NCBI RefSeq assembly: GCF_041146795.1 | Contig: NC_135187.1 | Span: 5,591,556 to 5,655,555 of the forward strand | Direction of reading: 5' to 3' | DNA from: Maylandia zebra | Taxonomy: Eukaryota; Chordata; Actinopteri; Cichliformes; Cichlidae | Length of the DNA stretch: 64,000 bases | Shown: in pieces, positions 36,691-48,546 of the stretch | Position numbering within the stretch: the first letter of the stretch is position 1 | Layout of the letters: each line of letters begins with the position of its first letter | Position numbers and translations under genes: made by a program | The notes under the pieces: generated by a model | What the model was told of the DNA's origin: nothing | What the model saw: the letters and a program-made list of their open reading frames with translations, nothing else | Databases searched by the model: none

Positions 36691-38204
36691 TAATATTACT
36701 CTTATTTCTCTTTCTGGGTCGCAAAAAACCTTTTAACATATTTTCAGGTAGGAATGTAGCTGTGTAAACTTCAAATATCTGAGCCGACCGACACATCGTC
36801 TTCAAACCCCCGCGGTCTATATAATATAATATATATAATATATAATAATATATAAATATAATGCTGTCCTTTGAGATTTTAACATAAGACTGTGAGTGTA
36901 ATGGGTCTAAAACTGTTTAAATCTTCACAGCCCTCTACAGCCTGCTACCACGGAAACTTTAAATACATCAGCAGAACGTTTCAGTAGTGTAGTCTAATTT
37001 GTTCTTTTCATTTAATAATAGAGTCCATATTATATCAACAGCTACATTCACCCTGGAAAGAAACTAGTGAGGGAGACCATCAGGACTAAGCTGGGTTTCC
37101 TGGGTCCAGAGGTTTGGAAAAACTTCTTCCCTTTCTTTCATCACAGTTGTCCTGTGCCAGAAGTTCTGTTGACCTGCTTAAAGAGGCTTCATTTAAGAAA
37201 CAACAGGAAGACTGAAGCTCATGGCATTGATCAAGCAGGACTCATGATTTTCACCAGCAGCTCCCTCACAGGGAAATCTTTAGCACTCCTCTGTAGGCCC
37301 GCCCCAGGAGATGGATAAACCCAGCAGAAGTGTCAGGAAAAAAACTGAGCTCACAGACAGTTGCATGTGTGAGCTTTTAATATCATGCAGCTTCTGCTCT
37401 AAAAAATAACAATTAAATTAAAAAAAACTTGCTCATCAGCTTAGTATTGTCCACATATTTAATTCAGCTTCTCAAACCTGTAGCTTTAGCTGTTGTCTAC
37501 AGGGTTTAGCTCAAAGTCTCATCTAGGATGACAGGTTTTCAATCAGGTCAAGTGCTTCTATGCACCTGATTAGTTTAGGTATTTTTCCTTATTTTCTTCA
37601 TCTCATATATCATTTTACTGAGTTTGAGAAAACCTTAAGCCTGAATCAGACTACTATTAACAATTATCCGCCTCACATCATAACTGACTGAGGTGCCGCT
37701 TATTATTAATAGTTTGTCATTATTAATGTTATTGTTGTTTTGTTTTTCCTTTTTTTATAACAGCAATAGTATATTACAATATACAATAGTTGATTATTTT
37801 ATATTTTATTAAGTATCCATCAGGGGCTGGGGGTGATCTGCAGTTTCACCCCTTCCCAAGCTGGAGACACACTTTCTTTTCACACACTTTCCTTGGCTGA
37901 ACAATGACACAGCCTTAATGTACCTTATGCATCTCTCTATTTTATTTAATATGTCTTCGTGTGAATTATCTGCTTTCATTCATTCTGTTCATTCTGGGCA
38001 TGGTCGTCATCCAAACTATGTTTCATCGTTATTATCAGTTTACAGGTTGTTATCCATGTTATTATTAGTTTGAATACATCAGAGATAAGCTCTAATTTAA
38101 TTTAGCCTTTTGTTTATTCAACTTTATTCCTCCTGTATTTATATGTATTCAATTGGGTCTGTATCCAGCCCTTTTTAACCTTTGATCTCTAATCTTTTAC
38201 TTGA
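36691..38204. other. intergenic DNA, includes one copy of a low-copy repeat
   Basis: Contains the 37128-37275 repeat listed separately; the remainder is AT-rich with no supported gene. Confidence 0.4.
37128..37275 (+). repeat. low-copy repeat, copy 1 (mate at 62975-63118)
   Basis: CCTGTGCCAGAAGTTCTGTTGAC and CACCAGCAGCTCCCTCACA are shared with the segment near 63 kb, at roughly 80% similarity by eye. Both copies follow TTTCTTTCAT(C/T)ACAG, an acceptor-like run, so this may be a duplicated terminal exon or untranslated region of an unknown gene family. Frame reading gives no known domain. Confidence 0.45.
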
Positions 38205-38462
38205 TCAGGGATTCTCATGTTCTTCCTGATCTGAACCGCTTCTTTGTTTCTTACAGTCACGTACAAAATGTCCCTCTTTTCCACACCTCCAGCATCCAGT
38301 GCTAAAGCCACTTTTTGGTGTGTGTCTAGGCCTGCCTCTACCTCTTGCTGTTCCACTATGCATTCCTCTATCTTTCTTTTGGATTAGTCCTGCTCTGGTT
38401 TGTTGTTTTTCTAAACATTTCTCATCATGTGTTAATTTTTCTTGTTTATTCTCCATTCTCAA
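38205..38462 (-). mobile_element. gag zinc-knuckle fragment of an LTR/endogenous retroviral element
   Basis: A minus-strand fragment with a basic region and one CCHC knuckle (CWRCGKEGHFVRDCKKQ), typical of a nucleocapsid. No protease, polymerase or envelope region was recognised beside it. Fossil; the exact family (retroviral or gypsy) is not resolved. The GC-richer DNA upstream on the same strand (38700-39240) may belong to its 5' region. Confidence 0.5.
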
Positions 38463-39270
38463 AGATTTTGCTGGGCCGTCACTGGCACGCTTGACTTCAG
38501 GGTGGTTGCTGACATGCCCTTCTACCCTGTGTTATCCACAGGGCGGTGTCAGTTTTATGAGACAAAGCTCAACCTTTTCCCTTTTGTCACCAGTACTTGG
38601 GCTTTTTACAGGAACACAAAGATGGAACTAGTTCAGCAGTCTATTTGTGCTGTAAAATCAACTTACTTCCAAAGACATACACACATATACATACACACAG
38701 ATAGACATTTGCCCGCTAATTTGTCACGAAGTATTTCACGGCCACTTCTAAAACCACTCTAAACTCAACCTATATCACGTGTTCCATGAAGTAATTGCGG
38801 CTACTTCTAACCTATTTTGCGCATTTCTCTAAACCCTTCCGGCGGTTTAAGAACAAACAGTGTTTTCTCACCCTCAGCTGTCTTTTGCTGGTTGTCAGGT
38901 CATCTGGCTGCATCCCAACATCTTGGACCAGAACTATTCCACCGGCCTGGACCCGAATTCACGTCCCAGGTCTTTACCTCTACCTGGAGAGGGCTGTCGA
39001 CAGACTTCGGTGCTGGCTTCCCACAATGTCAGGATGCAGCAGTCAGACCTTGGATTGGAGTCACAGAAACGTGTCTGTTGTTTCCATCGCTAAGCTCGAA
39101 GGACCAATTTAAATGACAGGGGATTTCTAAGAATCACCCCGTAGTCCTTCAGCTAAGACACCTGAGTTAGAAAACACAAACACGGCAGCCGTCTTTCACT
39201 CGCGAGGGGCAGTCATGGAACGCAAGATCTGCGCCCCACAACCGCCTGCGTCTTTATTTATACAAGACAG

Positions 39271-39338
<68 letters not shown>
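39271..39338 (+). repeat. (GT)n microsatellite
   Basis: About 33 uninterrupted GT units. Confidence 0.97.
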
Positions 39339-39341
<3 letters not shown>

Positions 39342-39599
39342 ACAAAGATAACTGAGTTATTCTAAGAACTCAGAGCTGAGGTTCGCCTTTTCTAAATCTG
39401 CATGTTCTTACAGAAAGAGGAAGCTGTAAGTTGTTTATCACAGAAGAATTCATGTAATAGGTCACATAGACATTTGCTTAGTAATAATAAAAGAATACAT
39501 TTCATGATAGCTGATCATATATACATAATATTCCTTTAACAGTAACATGATGTATTGTTTGGAGTTTGGAGTAGTCTGTTACTGTTACTATTTTTACCA

Positions 39600-39669
39600 A
39601 TTCTTCTTGGAGCAACTGTAACCCACATAATTTCCTTAGGGATTAATAAAGTATTCTGATTCTGATTGT
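39600..39669 (+). mobile_element. L2-type LINE 3' tail
   Basis: TTCCTTAGGGATTAATAAAG followed by TATTCTGATTCTGATT, a CR1/L2-type 3' end with a hexamer tail. Confidence 0.55.
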
Positions 39670-40139
39670 TTCAGAATACATAACCCGCCATTATCCAATG
39701 ACACATCTGCTTACCTGTATCTTTCGTTTCTCCTCCTCTTTTCTCTTTTTTCTAAACTGAGCCCCTGATGGCTTTGAACTGTTCTTGTCGATCTTGATTT
39801 TAATTTTGCACTCCAATATGAACACCCATCCCCCAACTCGTGGATAACCACAACATAACCTAACAGACCTACACCTTAGTTCACAGATTCACTTTGTGGT
39901 TTATTTCTGGGATTTCACACAACCCAGTATTCAAATCAAGAATACATAATGGGCTTGGATTTACAGCATTATGAATGAAATGTGCTCTTTTTGGTATCAG
40001 CAGGGCCCCTCACATTTCGATGTGTTGTGTGTGAGACTTTAAATCATCAAACTGTAAATTATAAATTTTAAATTGTTATTGATCCCTTTATCCCTAGTCC
40101 TAAAGTGTATATTTATTTTCTTACTCTTCTTATATATAT

Positions 40140-40241
40140 TGTTTGTTTACTTGCGCTGTTGTAATTGGAGCCTCGTTCTCTCGTCTCTCTATATGCTGGA
40201 CTGTATGTAGCGGAGATGACAATAAAGTTTACTTTGACTTA
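40140..40241 (+). mobile_element. L2-type LINE 3' tail
   Basis: TGTTTACTTGCGCTGTTGTA ... GGAGATGACAATAAAGTTTA then CTTTGACTT, the common 3' end of fish L2-group LINEs. No reverse transcriptase remains. Confidence 0.5.
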
Positions 40242-40726
40242 AGCAGCAAGCAGGCGCACCGAGGGCTCTCGCGCTCACTTTGGACGTATAGAATTTCGAA
40301 AAAATATCGGTGCAAATTATAAGTCTGTATCATAATGTCTGGTGTTTTCGTGTTTGTTGGTTTGTTTTTATTTTGTTTTATTTTGGGGTGGGTTATTAAA
40401 CGCTGCTTCAGCCAGCCAGTGAATCCCCTGCCGCCCCACCCTCTCCTCCCTGTGCCACAAGCAGCAGGCGCACCTCACAAACGAAGGGCGCCCTTACTCC
40501 CAGCAAATGGGCGATAAAAAAAAACGATCAGTGCCTATGACATTCCCAATATGTGCTGGCATGACGTTGGGACAGCATGAGTACGAGCAATTTTTTTTTC
40601 TGCCGATGCCCGTGATGCCGCCCCCCACCACGATGCCGCCCCGGGCAACCACTCGTGTCGCCCGTATCAAAAACCGCTACTGCTTAAGAAGTTAAGTACC
40701 TTAATTTTCTTTTCTTTTTTTCTTTT
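40242..40726 (+). other. unassigned stretch upstream of the repeat and piggyBac ORF
   Basis: Two short overlapping plus-strand frames (40335-40517 with one hydrophobic segment; 40507-40695, Pro-rich then basic) match nothing I know. They could be leftovers of the piggyBac element's 5' part, but no acidic N-terminal domain typical of that transposase is seen. Confidence 0.3.
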
Positions 40727-41460
40727 TTTGCCTGTCCCGTTTGGTTCTTTTGCCATCAGAATTGTTGTCTAAAGGCAAAGAAAGATGCCCAATGGATTTA
40801 CTTTACCAAATGGACCATCCCGGCCTTGCTGTATTGGTCTATTTGATTCACCTTTGCTTTTATTGTTTATTTTTACTTTCATTTGCTGAACACGGGACAA
40901 ACTTGACTGGGGAAAAGAAAAGGGAGAAAGAAAGAGGGAAAGAAAAAGAGTGGGGAAGAGGGCCGGTGATAAGGGGCAAAAACCAACAAAACAAAGAGAC
41001 AAAAAATACATATATCAATCACCTGGATCACCTGTTGAGAAAGAAAAAAAGAGAAAACAAGCAAAGAAAAGGAGAGCAAAGGAGAGCCCCGGATGAGGGG
41101 TTGCTCAGCAGCCGCGGAGCAGAAGACAGGGGGGGTTGCAGTGACGTGCCCGTGAGCTCCGCCTGCAGTCAGCTGTGCCAGAGTAACCAAGCCCCAGGCC
41201 GAGAGGCCGAGGGCACCCCACCCCCAAAGGAGCCCGAGCGAGCCCCAGGCTCCAGGCCCCGACAGGCAGCCAGGATTGAGCCGGTGTGTGCCTGGATGCC
41301 CACCCCCGGACACAAAGAACCACCAATACACCGATGTCTGAGTGCGTCTGCCACTGGCAGGGGGACTGGTGGGGGGAGGGCCTGAGATGTCCCCAGAGAG
41401 GTGCCGTCTGATACCCGACCTGAAACATAGACACAAACCAACAGGCACACACAGATACCG
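40727..41460 (+). repeat. interspersed repeat, copy 2, with a GC-rich extension
   Basis: The first 370 bp match 13425-13740. The rest (41090-41460) is GC-rich with CCCCAGGC/GGCCGAG words. It replaces the expected N-terminal coding part of the piggyBac ORF, whose family similarity begins sharply near 41461. Confidence 0.55.
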
Positions 41461-42672
41461 CTTGTCTACCGCTCAAGGCATGAAGCATCGCGTGGTTTGT
41501 GGGCTGACAAGACCGGACGGGCAATATTCCGTGCTACAATGCCCCACTACCGCTACGCCCAGATCAGCGCTAACATCCGCTTTGATGACAAGCTCACCCG
41601 CCCGGGGCGTTTCAGGAACGATAAGCTTGCTGCATTTCGCGTCCTGTGGGAAAAGTGGGTTGCTCGTCTCCCCCTGCTGTTCAATCCAGGAGTTGACGTC
41701 TGTGTCGATGAGCAGCTGGTTGGATTCAAAGGTCGATGTGGATTTCGGCAGTATATGCCCAAGAAGCCTGCAAAATATGGCATTAAAATCTGGGTGACCT
41801 GTGATGTGGCAACCTCCTATGCTTGGAAGATGGAAATTTACACAGGAAAATCACCTGGAATTTCCCGGGAAGTTAATCAGGGAATGAGAGTTGTGCTACA
41901 ACTGACAGAGGGGCTCCAAGGACACACTGTCACTTGTGACAACTTCTTTACCTCATTCAGCTTGGCAGAGGAGCTGCTCAAAAGAAAACTAGCTCTGGTT
42001 GGCACCATCAGGAGAAACAAACCAGAGCTCCCTCCCCATCTTGTTCAGCTGAGACAGAGGAAGATTCTTTCATCTGTCTTTGCCTTCACCAAAACAGCCA
42101 TGGCAGTCTCCTACATGCCCAAGCGAGGGAAGAATGTGCTTCTTTTGAGCACAAAGCATAGGGAACCTGCAGTGAGTGATGTGGAAAAGAAGAAGCCAGC
42201 AGCAATCCTTGATTACAACAAGTGTAAAGGTGGAGTGGATAACCTAGACAAGGTTGTTGGCACCTACAGTTGTCGGAGGAAAACCGCTCGCTGGCCACTG
42301 GCTCTGTTCTATAATCTTCTGGATGTCTCAGCATACAATGCCTTTGTCCTGTGGAAAGCAGTGAATCCTGAGTGGGAGTCCACCAAGCCCCACAAACGAA
42401 GGGTGTTCCTGGAGGAGCTGGGCCACATGCTGGTGACTCCAGAAATTGCAAGACGGCCTTGTGCCCCACGCTCAAAAGCAGCCGCAGCTATTGTTGCTGA
42501 GATACAGCAGTCAGAATCAGAATCAGAGTCTGACCCACAGCCCATCAACAAAATGAGGAAAAGGTGCGAACTGTGTATAACCAGAAGAAGAACGGCAACC
42601 ACTTGCTCCAGCTGTGGAAAGAGTGTCTGCAAAGATCACTCTGCTGTGGTTTGCGTGTCCTGCCTTCCCTGA
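41461..42672 (+). pseudogene. piggyBac transposase (PGBD4-like), N-terminally truncated
   Basis: Family similarity starts at LVYRSRHEASRGLWADKTGR (41461) and runs about 403 residues to a stop at 42672 without interruption. The three catalytic aspartates are visible in VCVDEQLVGFKG, VTCDNFFTS and GGVDNLDKVV. The C-terminus has the cysteine-rich cross-brace finger (CELC...CSSCGKSVCKDH...CVSC) that binds terminal repeats. Typical proteins are about 550-600 aa; roughly 170 N-terminal residues are missing, cut off by the repeat at 40727-41460. No family ATG precedes it. Open reading over the whole catalytic and finger region suggests recent truncation or selection; I cannot tell which. Confidence 0.85.
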
Positions 42673-42695
42673 GTGTGCGCACACACTCACACACT

Positions 42696-42696
<1 letters not shown>

Positions 42697-42763
<67 letters not shown>
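42697..42763 (+). repeat. (CA)n microsatellite
   Basis: About 33 CA units right after the piggyBac stop. Confidence 0.97.
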
Positions 42764-42765
<2 letters not shown>

Positions 42766-42989
42766 GAAAGAGGATGTATTTTGTACAAACAAGCAATAAA
42801 AGGCCGTTTTTGGCATGACTAACAAAGTGGGAGTTTCTTTTATTGGGGTTATTACTCACAGGCATAATACAAAATATTAATATTAATAATTATTATTTTT
42901 GTTACTGGCACTGACCTGCAATGATTTAAAAAAAAAAAAAAGGTTTCGTCATTCAACTGCTGAAAAAATTTGAACTTTATTGCTATTCC

Positions 42990-43020
<31 letters not shown>

Positions 43021-43039
43021 ACATAGTAGTAACATATAA

Positions 43040-44315
43040 TTTAACTGGTATTCAGAGGGTATAATTTCTCATTTTGAATTATATTTTGGTTTTCATGACT
43101 AGGACTGGTTTTCATTTAAAAAAATGTTTTAATATATAATAATTTTATAGTATTCTGTAAATGTAAACAAGGGGTGGCCACTTTTGGCCACGAACAGTCT
43201 GAGAGGGAGTTTTTTTGTTTTTCTGCCACTGCAGAAAAAAACAATGTTACATAAATGTCATTGATGGTGTTAATTATTGCTATGCATCTAACCTTCATCA
43301 TGGTTAGCAAATAAATCAGATGGCATGTATTATTTAGAAAAAAACTGGGATTTTATGATTTTCTCTATTTATGAGTTGTTATGATTATGTGCTCTAACTG
43401 GTATTTAAAGGGTTAAATTTCAGAATTTTAATGAAATTTTGATTTTGATGAACAGCCCTGATGCTAATCTAAAAAATCATGTAAAAAAACTGGACATTTT
43501 TCTTAATATATAATAATTTTATAGCATTTTGTAAATGTAAACAAGGGGTGGCCACTTTTGGCCACGAACAGTCTGAGAGGGAGTTTTTTTGTTTTTCTGC
43601 CACTGCAGAAAAAAACAATGTTGCATAAATGTCATTGATGGTGTTAATTATTGCTATGCATCTAACCTTCATCATGGTTAGCAAATAAATCAGATGGCAT
43701 GTATTATTTAGAAAAAAACTGGGATTTTATGATTTTCTCTATTTATGAGTTGTTATGATTATGTGCTCTAACTGGTATTTAAAGGGTTAAATTTCAGAAT
43801 TTTAATGAAATTTTGATTTTGATGAACAGCCCTGATGCTAATCTAAAAAATCATGTAAAAAAACTGGACATTTTTCTTAATATATAATAATTTTATAGCA
43901 TTTTGTAAATGTAAACAAGGGGTGGCCACTTTTGGCCACGAACAGTCTGAAAGGGTTTTTTTTATGTTTTTGCTCTCTCTGCACTAAAATAACAATGCAT
44001 TATAATCAATGTTGATGTGAATCAATTACATGCCCCAGACTCTACTATTAATAATACAAGAAATTTCAGTAGCAATGCAATTATATAAAATTGCGAGATT
44101 TGAGGTTGTCGTCCAGCTGGTGCAGTGGACAAACAAACTGGTGTTTAAAGGGTAAAATATAAAAATGTAATAATTATTTTATATTTATGGAAAGAACTGA
44201 AGTTACTTAAAAGCTTTATGCTAAAAAAATGGCAAAAAACCCCAAAATAATAAAAAATTACAGACCTAATCTGTAGGTGGCCACTTGTGGCCACGAACAA
44301 GCTGAAAGGGTGGTG
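43040..44315 (+). repeat. 374-bp tandem repeat array
   Basis: The marker GGGGTGGCCACTTTTGGCCA begins at 43171, 43545 and 43919, exactly 374 bp apart, with a diverged fourth marker near 44275. The unit is AT-rich. The first two full units are almost identical; the flanking partial units are diverged. The marker contains the short palindrome TGGCCACTTTTGGCCA. It lies between the piggyBac ORF and the large transposon and may be part of the piggyBac element's 3' region. Confidence 0.85.
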
Positions 44316-44588
44316 ATTTTGAACAGATTCAGAGAATATTATTTATAAATATGCCCGTCTAGCACTTGCACAAGTGCATGGAGGCAGGACCTCACAGCAG
44401 AAGCATACTCCATAACGTGTTGTACATTATTATATGTATATTATATGTAATGTTGTATTTTTCAAGTATTGTATTTGCCAACATCAAGAAGTCACAAGCA
44501 AAGAAAGACCACACCATGGTGCATGTTCGAACAAGGAGAGTTTACCGGTCAAGATTATTTATTAAACAAATAAACCAAATTTTTTAAA

Positions 44589-44619
<31 letters not shown>

Positions 44620-44905
44620 AAAAAAAACACGTTCAAAGCAACACAACGGCAGCCCAATATCAGACAGAATTACACTCTGTAGAGTGAGCAGTCATAATGA
44701 AGCGGTTGGTTTTATTTTGTGGATTCAAGCTGCTCTTCATAATTTTGGCCACCAGATGTCACCAGAGAGGACTGTGTTAAAAAGCTTCAGTGCTTCAGAA
44801 AGCTTCATTTGGCCATCACTACTGAAAACAGAGGACTTAAATACACAGGAAGTGATTAGAGGACGTGGGAACACATGGGGGAACAGCTGACTGACATGAG
44901 GGTAA
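44316..44905. other. left flank of the large transposon
   Basis: Contains a poly-C/poly-A tract (44588-44626), a possible hAT-like end, and from about 44830 part of a solo LTR family related to 24305-25452 (ACTTAAATACA...GGAACACATGGG). The transposon inserted in it. The target duplication GGGTAA is at 44900-44905. Confidence 0.45.
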
Positions 44906-44941
44906 TACGGAAGAGGATTAGGGCCACAGGAAAAAAAAAAA

Positions 44942-45232
44942 AAGAATTCTGACCTTAATCTCAGAATTCTGACTTTATTCTCAGAATTCTGACTTTTTTC
45001 TCAGAATTCTGACTTTAATCTCAGAATTCTGACTTTTTTCTCAGAATTCTGAGATTAATCTCAGAATTCTGACTTTATTCTCAGAATTCTGACTTTTTTC
45101 TCAGAATTCTGACTTTAATCTCAGAATTCTGACTTTTTTCTCAGAATTCTGACTTTAATCTCAGAATTCTGACTTTTTTCTCAGAATTCTGAGATTAAAG
45201 TCAGAATTCTGATTTTAATCTCAGAATTTTGA
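44942..45232 (+). repeat. 20-bp palindromic minisatellite, left arm
   Basis: About 14-15 units alternating TCAGAATTCTGACTTTAATC and TCAGAATTCTGACTTTTTTC. The core CAGAATTCTG is a perfect palindrome with an EcoRI site. Some units are flipped (GAGATTAAAG). Subterminal arrays of this kind can serve as transposase-binding sites; that role here is inferred. Confidence 0.92.
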
Positions 45233-45309
45233 GGTGGGCACCTGCAGGCTTCCAGCTTCGGTGACAGCGATGTGTCCAGTTTAGCAGGTGGAGAACTAAT
45301 TCACTAAAT

Positions 45310-48300
45310 ATGGTGGATATAAGTGACTTTTTGCGTGGCCGAGGGGTCCCCGAAGATGCTATTTTATTAATGGAAGAGCAGAAGGTGAGTAACAAAAAAG
45401 AGAAATAGTTTGGTGTCTCCTATTTTTACAGGAAAACAGTTACGGTACAGTTACGGTTAGCTGTTAGCATGCTTGTTAGCTTATAATGTTATATAGGAAT
45501 GAACGTGTTTCACGATGTTACAGTATACTAGGTGAATTGACGTTTTAACTGTTGTTGATCGCAGGATCATCCCAGATGGGTTCGTTGCATTTTATTTTAT
45601 TGTTCTACTATTTCAGAGTTTTTCAAGGCAGTTAAGCGGAGCTGTGTTACAGATGCTAGCCGCCTGCCAATATCACTGATATATTTGATGTGTACAAGTA
45701 AGTTACACTTAGTACAGCGGAGGAGAGAAGCTGTAATGAATGTTTATGCGGATATTTCACTCAGAAAAATGGGTGGCGTTCATACACAGCCACCGACACA
45801 GCCCCGGTTGTTGTTCTGACGGTGGCCGACTGACGATCCCCTCACAACATGTTAGCTAACACAAACTAATGTAGTGCATGTAACTGTGTATACGTTAGTG
45901 GTACAGTGTCGGAAGAAATGAGCAAACTGTTTATAATGTCAGAATGACATCATCTTTCTCCTATATATAAACGTGCTGGCTGAGGAGCGCTGCCGGGTTG
46001 AACTTTGACCTCGGAGTGACGTGACGTTTGTTCGCACAACCAATAGAAGTGCAGAAAGTCGCAAATCAGGCATATTGTTCGCATAAACACAAAAATAAAT
46101 AACGAAATAATCCCGATATTGTGCCAAAGACTGATTTACAATGTTACTTTGTGTTCTATGTGTAATACCTTTGCTTAAATGACTAAATGGACTGTGTATT
46201 TATGACTCTGCGTTATAGTCTTACATACATAAGTAACATTCATATGTACAGATAAAAATGTACAGAGCTATGTACACAAGCGTGTACACAAAAGTCTACT
46301 GCTGATCGAGCTGCTCAGTGGTCGTACAGTCTCATGCAGAGAGCGTGGAGGTGTTGTCCATGGTGGATGTTAGCTTAGACAACATCCTCTCCTCCCCAGT
46401 CTGCTCAGTGGACTTTAGCAGACCGCTAAAGCTGGCCCTCCCGACCAGTTTGTTAAGTTTCCCCCTGTCCCTCTCTGCCATTCCACCACTCCAGCAGACC
46501 ACAACATAAAAGACAGCAGACGCCACCACAGTGTCGTAGAACATCCTTAGAAGACGTACTACCTACATCATAACCAATCAAGTCCCGCTTTTTTTTAAAT
46601 ACAGAAGAGGATTTATTATTTACTGAAAGGCTATGCCTTAGTTTGCTTCTTTCATTATTGTGTTTCGCCCTGCATAAAATAGATAGCTTTTCTGATAACT
46701 ACAGTCAATACTCTCCTACTGGCATTAGCGGTGACCTAAGAGGCTTAACTGTAATATTGCTTTGCAGCGTAAATGTTGCAGAAAATGACTGTCTTTTCTT
46801 TCTTCCTGTGTGCAGATTGACTGTGACGTCATAGCGCTCATGGATGACGCAACTTTGGCAAACTACATTCCCTCGTACGGAGACTGAATTGCCGTCTTCA
46901 ATTTCTGCAGAAGCAAGCAACCACTGTCAAAAAGAAAACTAGGACTTCTGCAAAAACTTCGTGAGAAAATGAAAACCAGAAAAGAAAGTCCAAAGGAGAA
47001 CACTTCACATACAGATGCAGGAATAAGACAGACAAAGAAGCAAAAAGCAACACGCAATGTTGAGATAGGATGGATACATTGTGATGGAAAAATAGCCAAA
47101 CAGGTGAGAGCGAAGCAGGGAGGTGGCACTAGAAAAATTCAAATGGCCACTGATGCTGGATTAAAAGATATTCTTCAGGAAGGAAAGAAACTTTTTTTTC
47201 CTAATGGCATATCTCCTAAGGGATGTGAAACAGATTTTGAGTTTGAGGTTTGGGACTTTAAACAGAACCACCTTACTGATGATACCTGCCAGTCTATTGG
47301 CAATATGTATGAGGCAGCGAGACTGACAATGTTACGCTTCTACATTGCAACAAAACCAAAAGATCCTGAAGAAGATGCCAGCGAGACATCTGAAGTGGTG
47401 TTTGTCTCAGAAAGCAGTGGCAGTGATATTAATCCATTGCAAGTGGGGGAAGTCAGGGGTAATTTTGATGAAGTCATCGCTGGTTCAGAAATTTTAGATG
47501 ATCCAGAAATTACTTTTGGTCCAATTTTTGATGCTGAAGAAGATACAGAAGACACATTAGTCTATGAGGGTTTTCTTGTACCCCTCAGTCCACCTAATTC
47601 AGAGAACATAATAACAATCACCATACGTCATACTGACACTTTACATGACATGATTACTGCTTTACTTCCAGACAACACAGAAGAACCAGGCACTGGATCA
47701 GGAATACTAAGAGATGTACTCACATGCTTCTGGCATGAATTTTATGAGCGATGCACCCTAGGTGCAACCATTAAAGTGCCATTCATTCGCCATGATTTTC
47801 CTGCTGAAAAATGGAAGGCAGTTGGGCGAATACTCCTGAAAGGTTACCAAGAATGTCAGTATTTTCCAAATAAACTTGCAATCCCTTTTCTGGAACAAGT
47901 GCTTTTCAGTGGTGTTTACAGTGATCTTAAAGCACACTTTCTACAGTTTGTCAGCAGCCAAGAATGTGATGTTTTGATGGAAGCAGTAAAAGATTTCTCT
48001 GCAGTTGACTTGGATGATCTTGTGGAAATTCTTGACAGTTATGGCTGTAGAAAAAGAATCACTGCTGAGACTCTACCTACAATCCTTGATGAAATAGCAC
48101 ACAAAGAGCTTGTCCAAAAACCAATGTTTGTTATTGACTGCTGGCGGGAGATCATCGACCCCCATATCTCCCTCAGTCCGGAGGGACTGACCAAGTTATT
48201 CTCTGAACTGCAACCAACTTCAAAAAAAGTGTGCCAGCTGCTGAAATTTGCTGTGGATTTGACTCCACAACAAAAAGAAGTGAAAAATCATCTCAAAAGA

Positions 48301-48546
48301 TTCATCAGAGAGCTGGATAACATTAAACTTCAGAAATTTATGCGTTTCTGCACCGGATCTGACCTTATAGTAACAAACAGTATTTATGTGGAATTTCAAG
48401 ATATGACAGAGTTTACAAGAAGACCAGTCGGACGCACGTGTGGGAATGTTCTGCAGCTAGCTAACAGCTATGAAAACTTCCCAGATTTTCGTTCTGAATT
48501 TAATGCAGTTCTTGAAAGTAATGTCTGGGTGATGGACATTGTTTAG
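45310..48546 (+). CDS. SAM-like plus HECT-domain E3 ubiquitin-ligase-like protein
   Basis: Exons 45310-45384 and 46816-48546 join in phase (EEQK|IDCDVIALMDD) and would give 601 residues. Residues 1-60 form a SAM-like domain ending YIPSYGD.IAVFNFC, encoded in the inverted arm. A basic linker and a module starting NVEIGWIHCDGKIAKQVRAK follow; then comes a HECT-type region (GILRDVLTCFWHEFYERCTL, VPFIRHDF, LLKGYQECQYFPNKLAIPFL) with the C-lobe RPVGRTCGNVLQLANSY, whose Cys is the expected thioester residue. In this copy codon GAC is followed by TGA (46885-46887), where the right arm has CGA. The first ATG after it, at 46969, opens 525 residues to the stop. G2E3-like HECT proteins are the nearest family I know. 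AATAAA signals lie at 49363 and 49781. Confidence 0.8.
46180..46560 (-). mobile_element. LINE fragment trapped in the left arm intron
   Basis: On the minus strand: MFYDTVVASAVFYVVVCWSG, then ERDRGKLNKLVGRASFSGLL and ERRMLSKL-like ERMLSKLTSTMDNT, the C-terminal end of an L2-type LINE ORF2. The same fragment lies in the right arm at 53145-53520 in mirror orientation. Confidence 0.7.

Larger units (their letters stand above)
44906..46956 (+). repeat. left inverted arm
   Basis: From the outside in: the 22-bp tip, a poly-A run, the minisatellite, first SAM-like exon, a 1.4-kb intron holding a LINE fragment, and the second SAM-like exon. Identity with the right arm ends at about GGACTTCTGCAAAAA. 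The two arms make a 10-kb inverted repeat with a 5.8-kb loop. Confidence 0.9.

Noticed and set aside
42614-42865. His/Thr- or Cys/Val-rich ORFs over the CA microsatellite
   Set aside because: Simple-repeat translation with no coding support.
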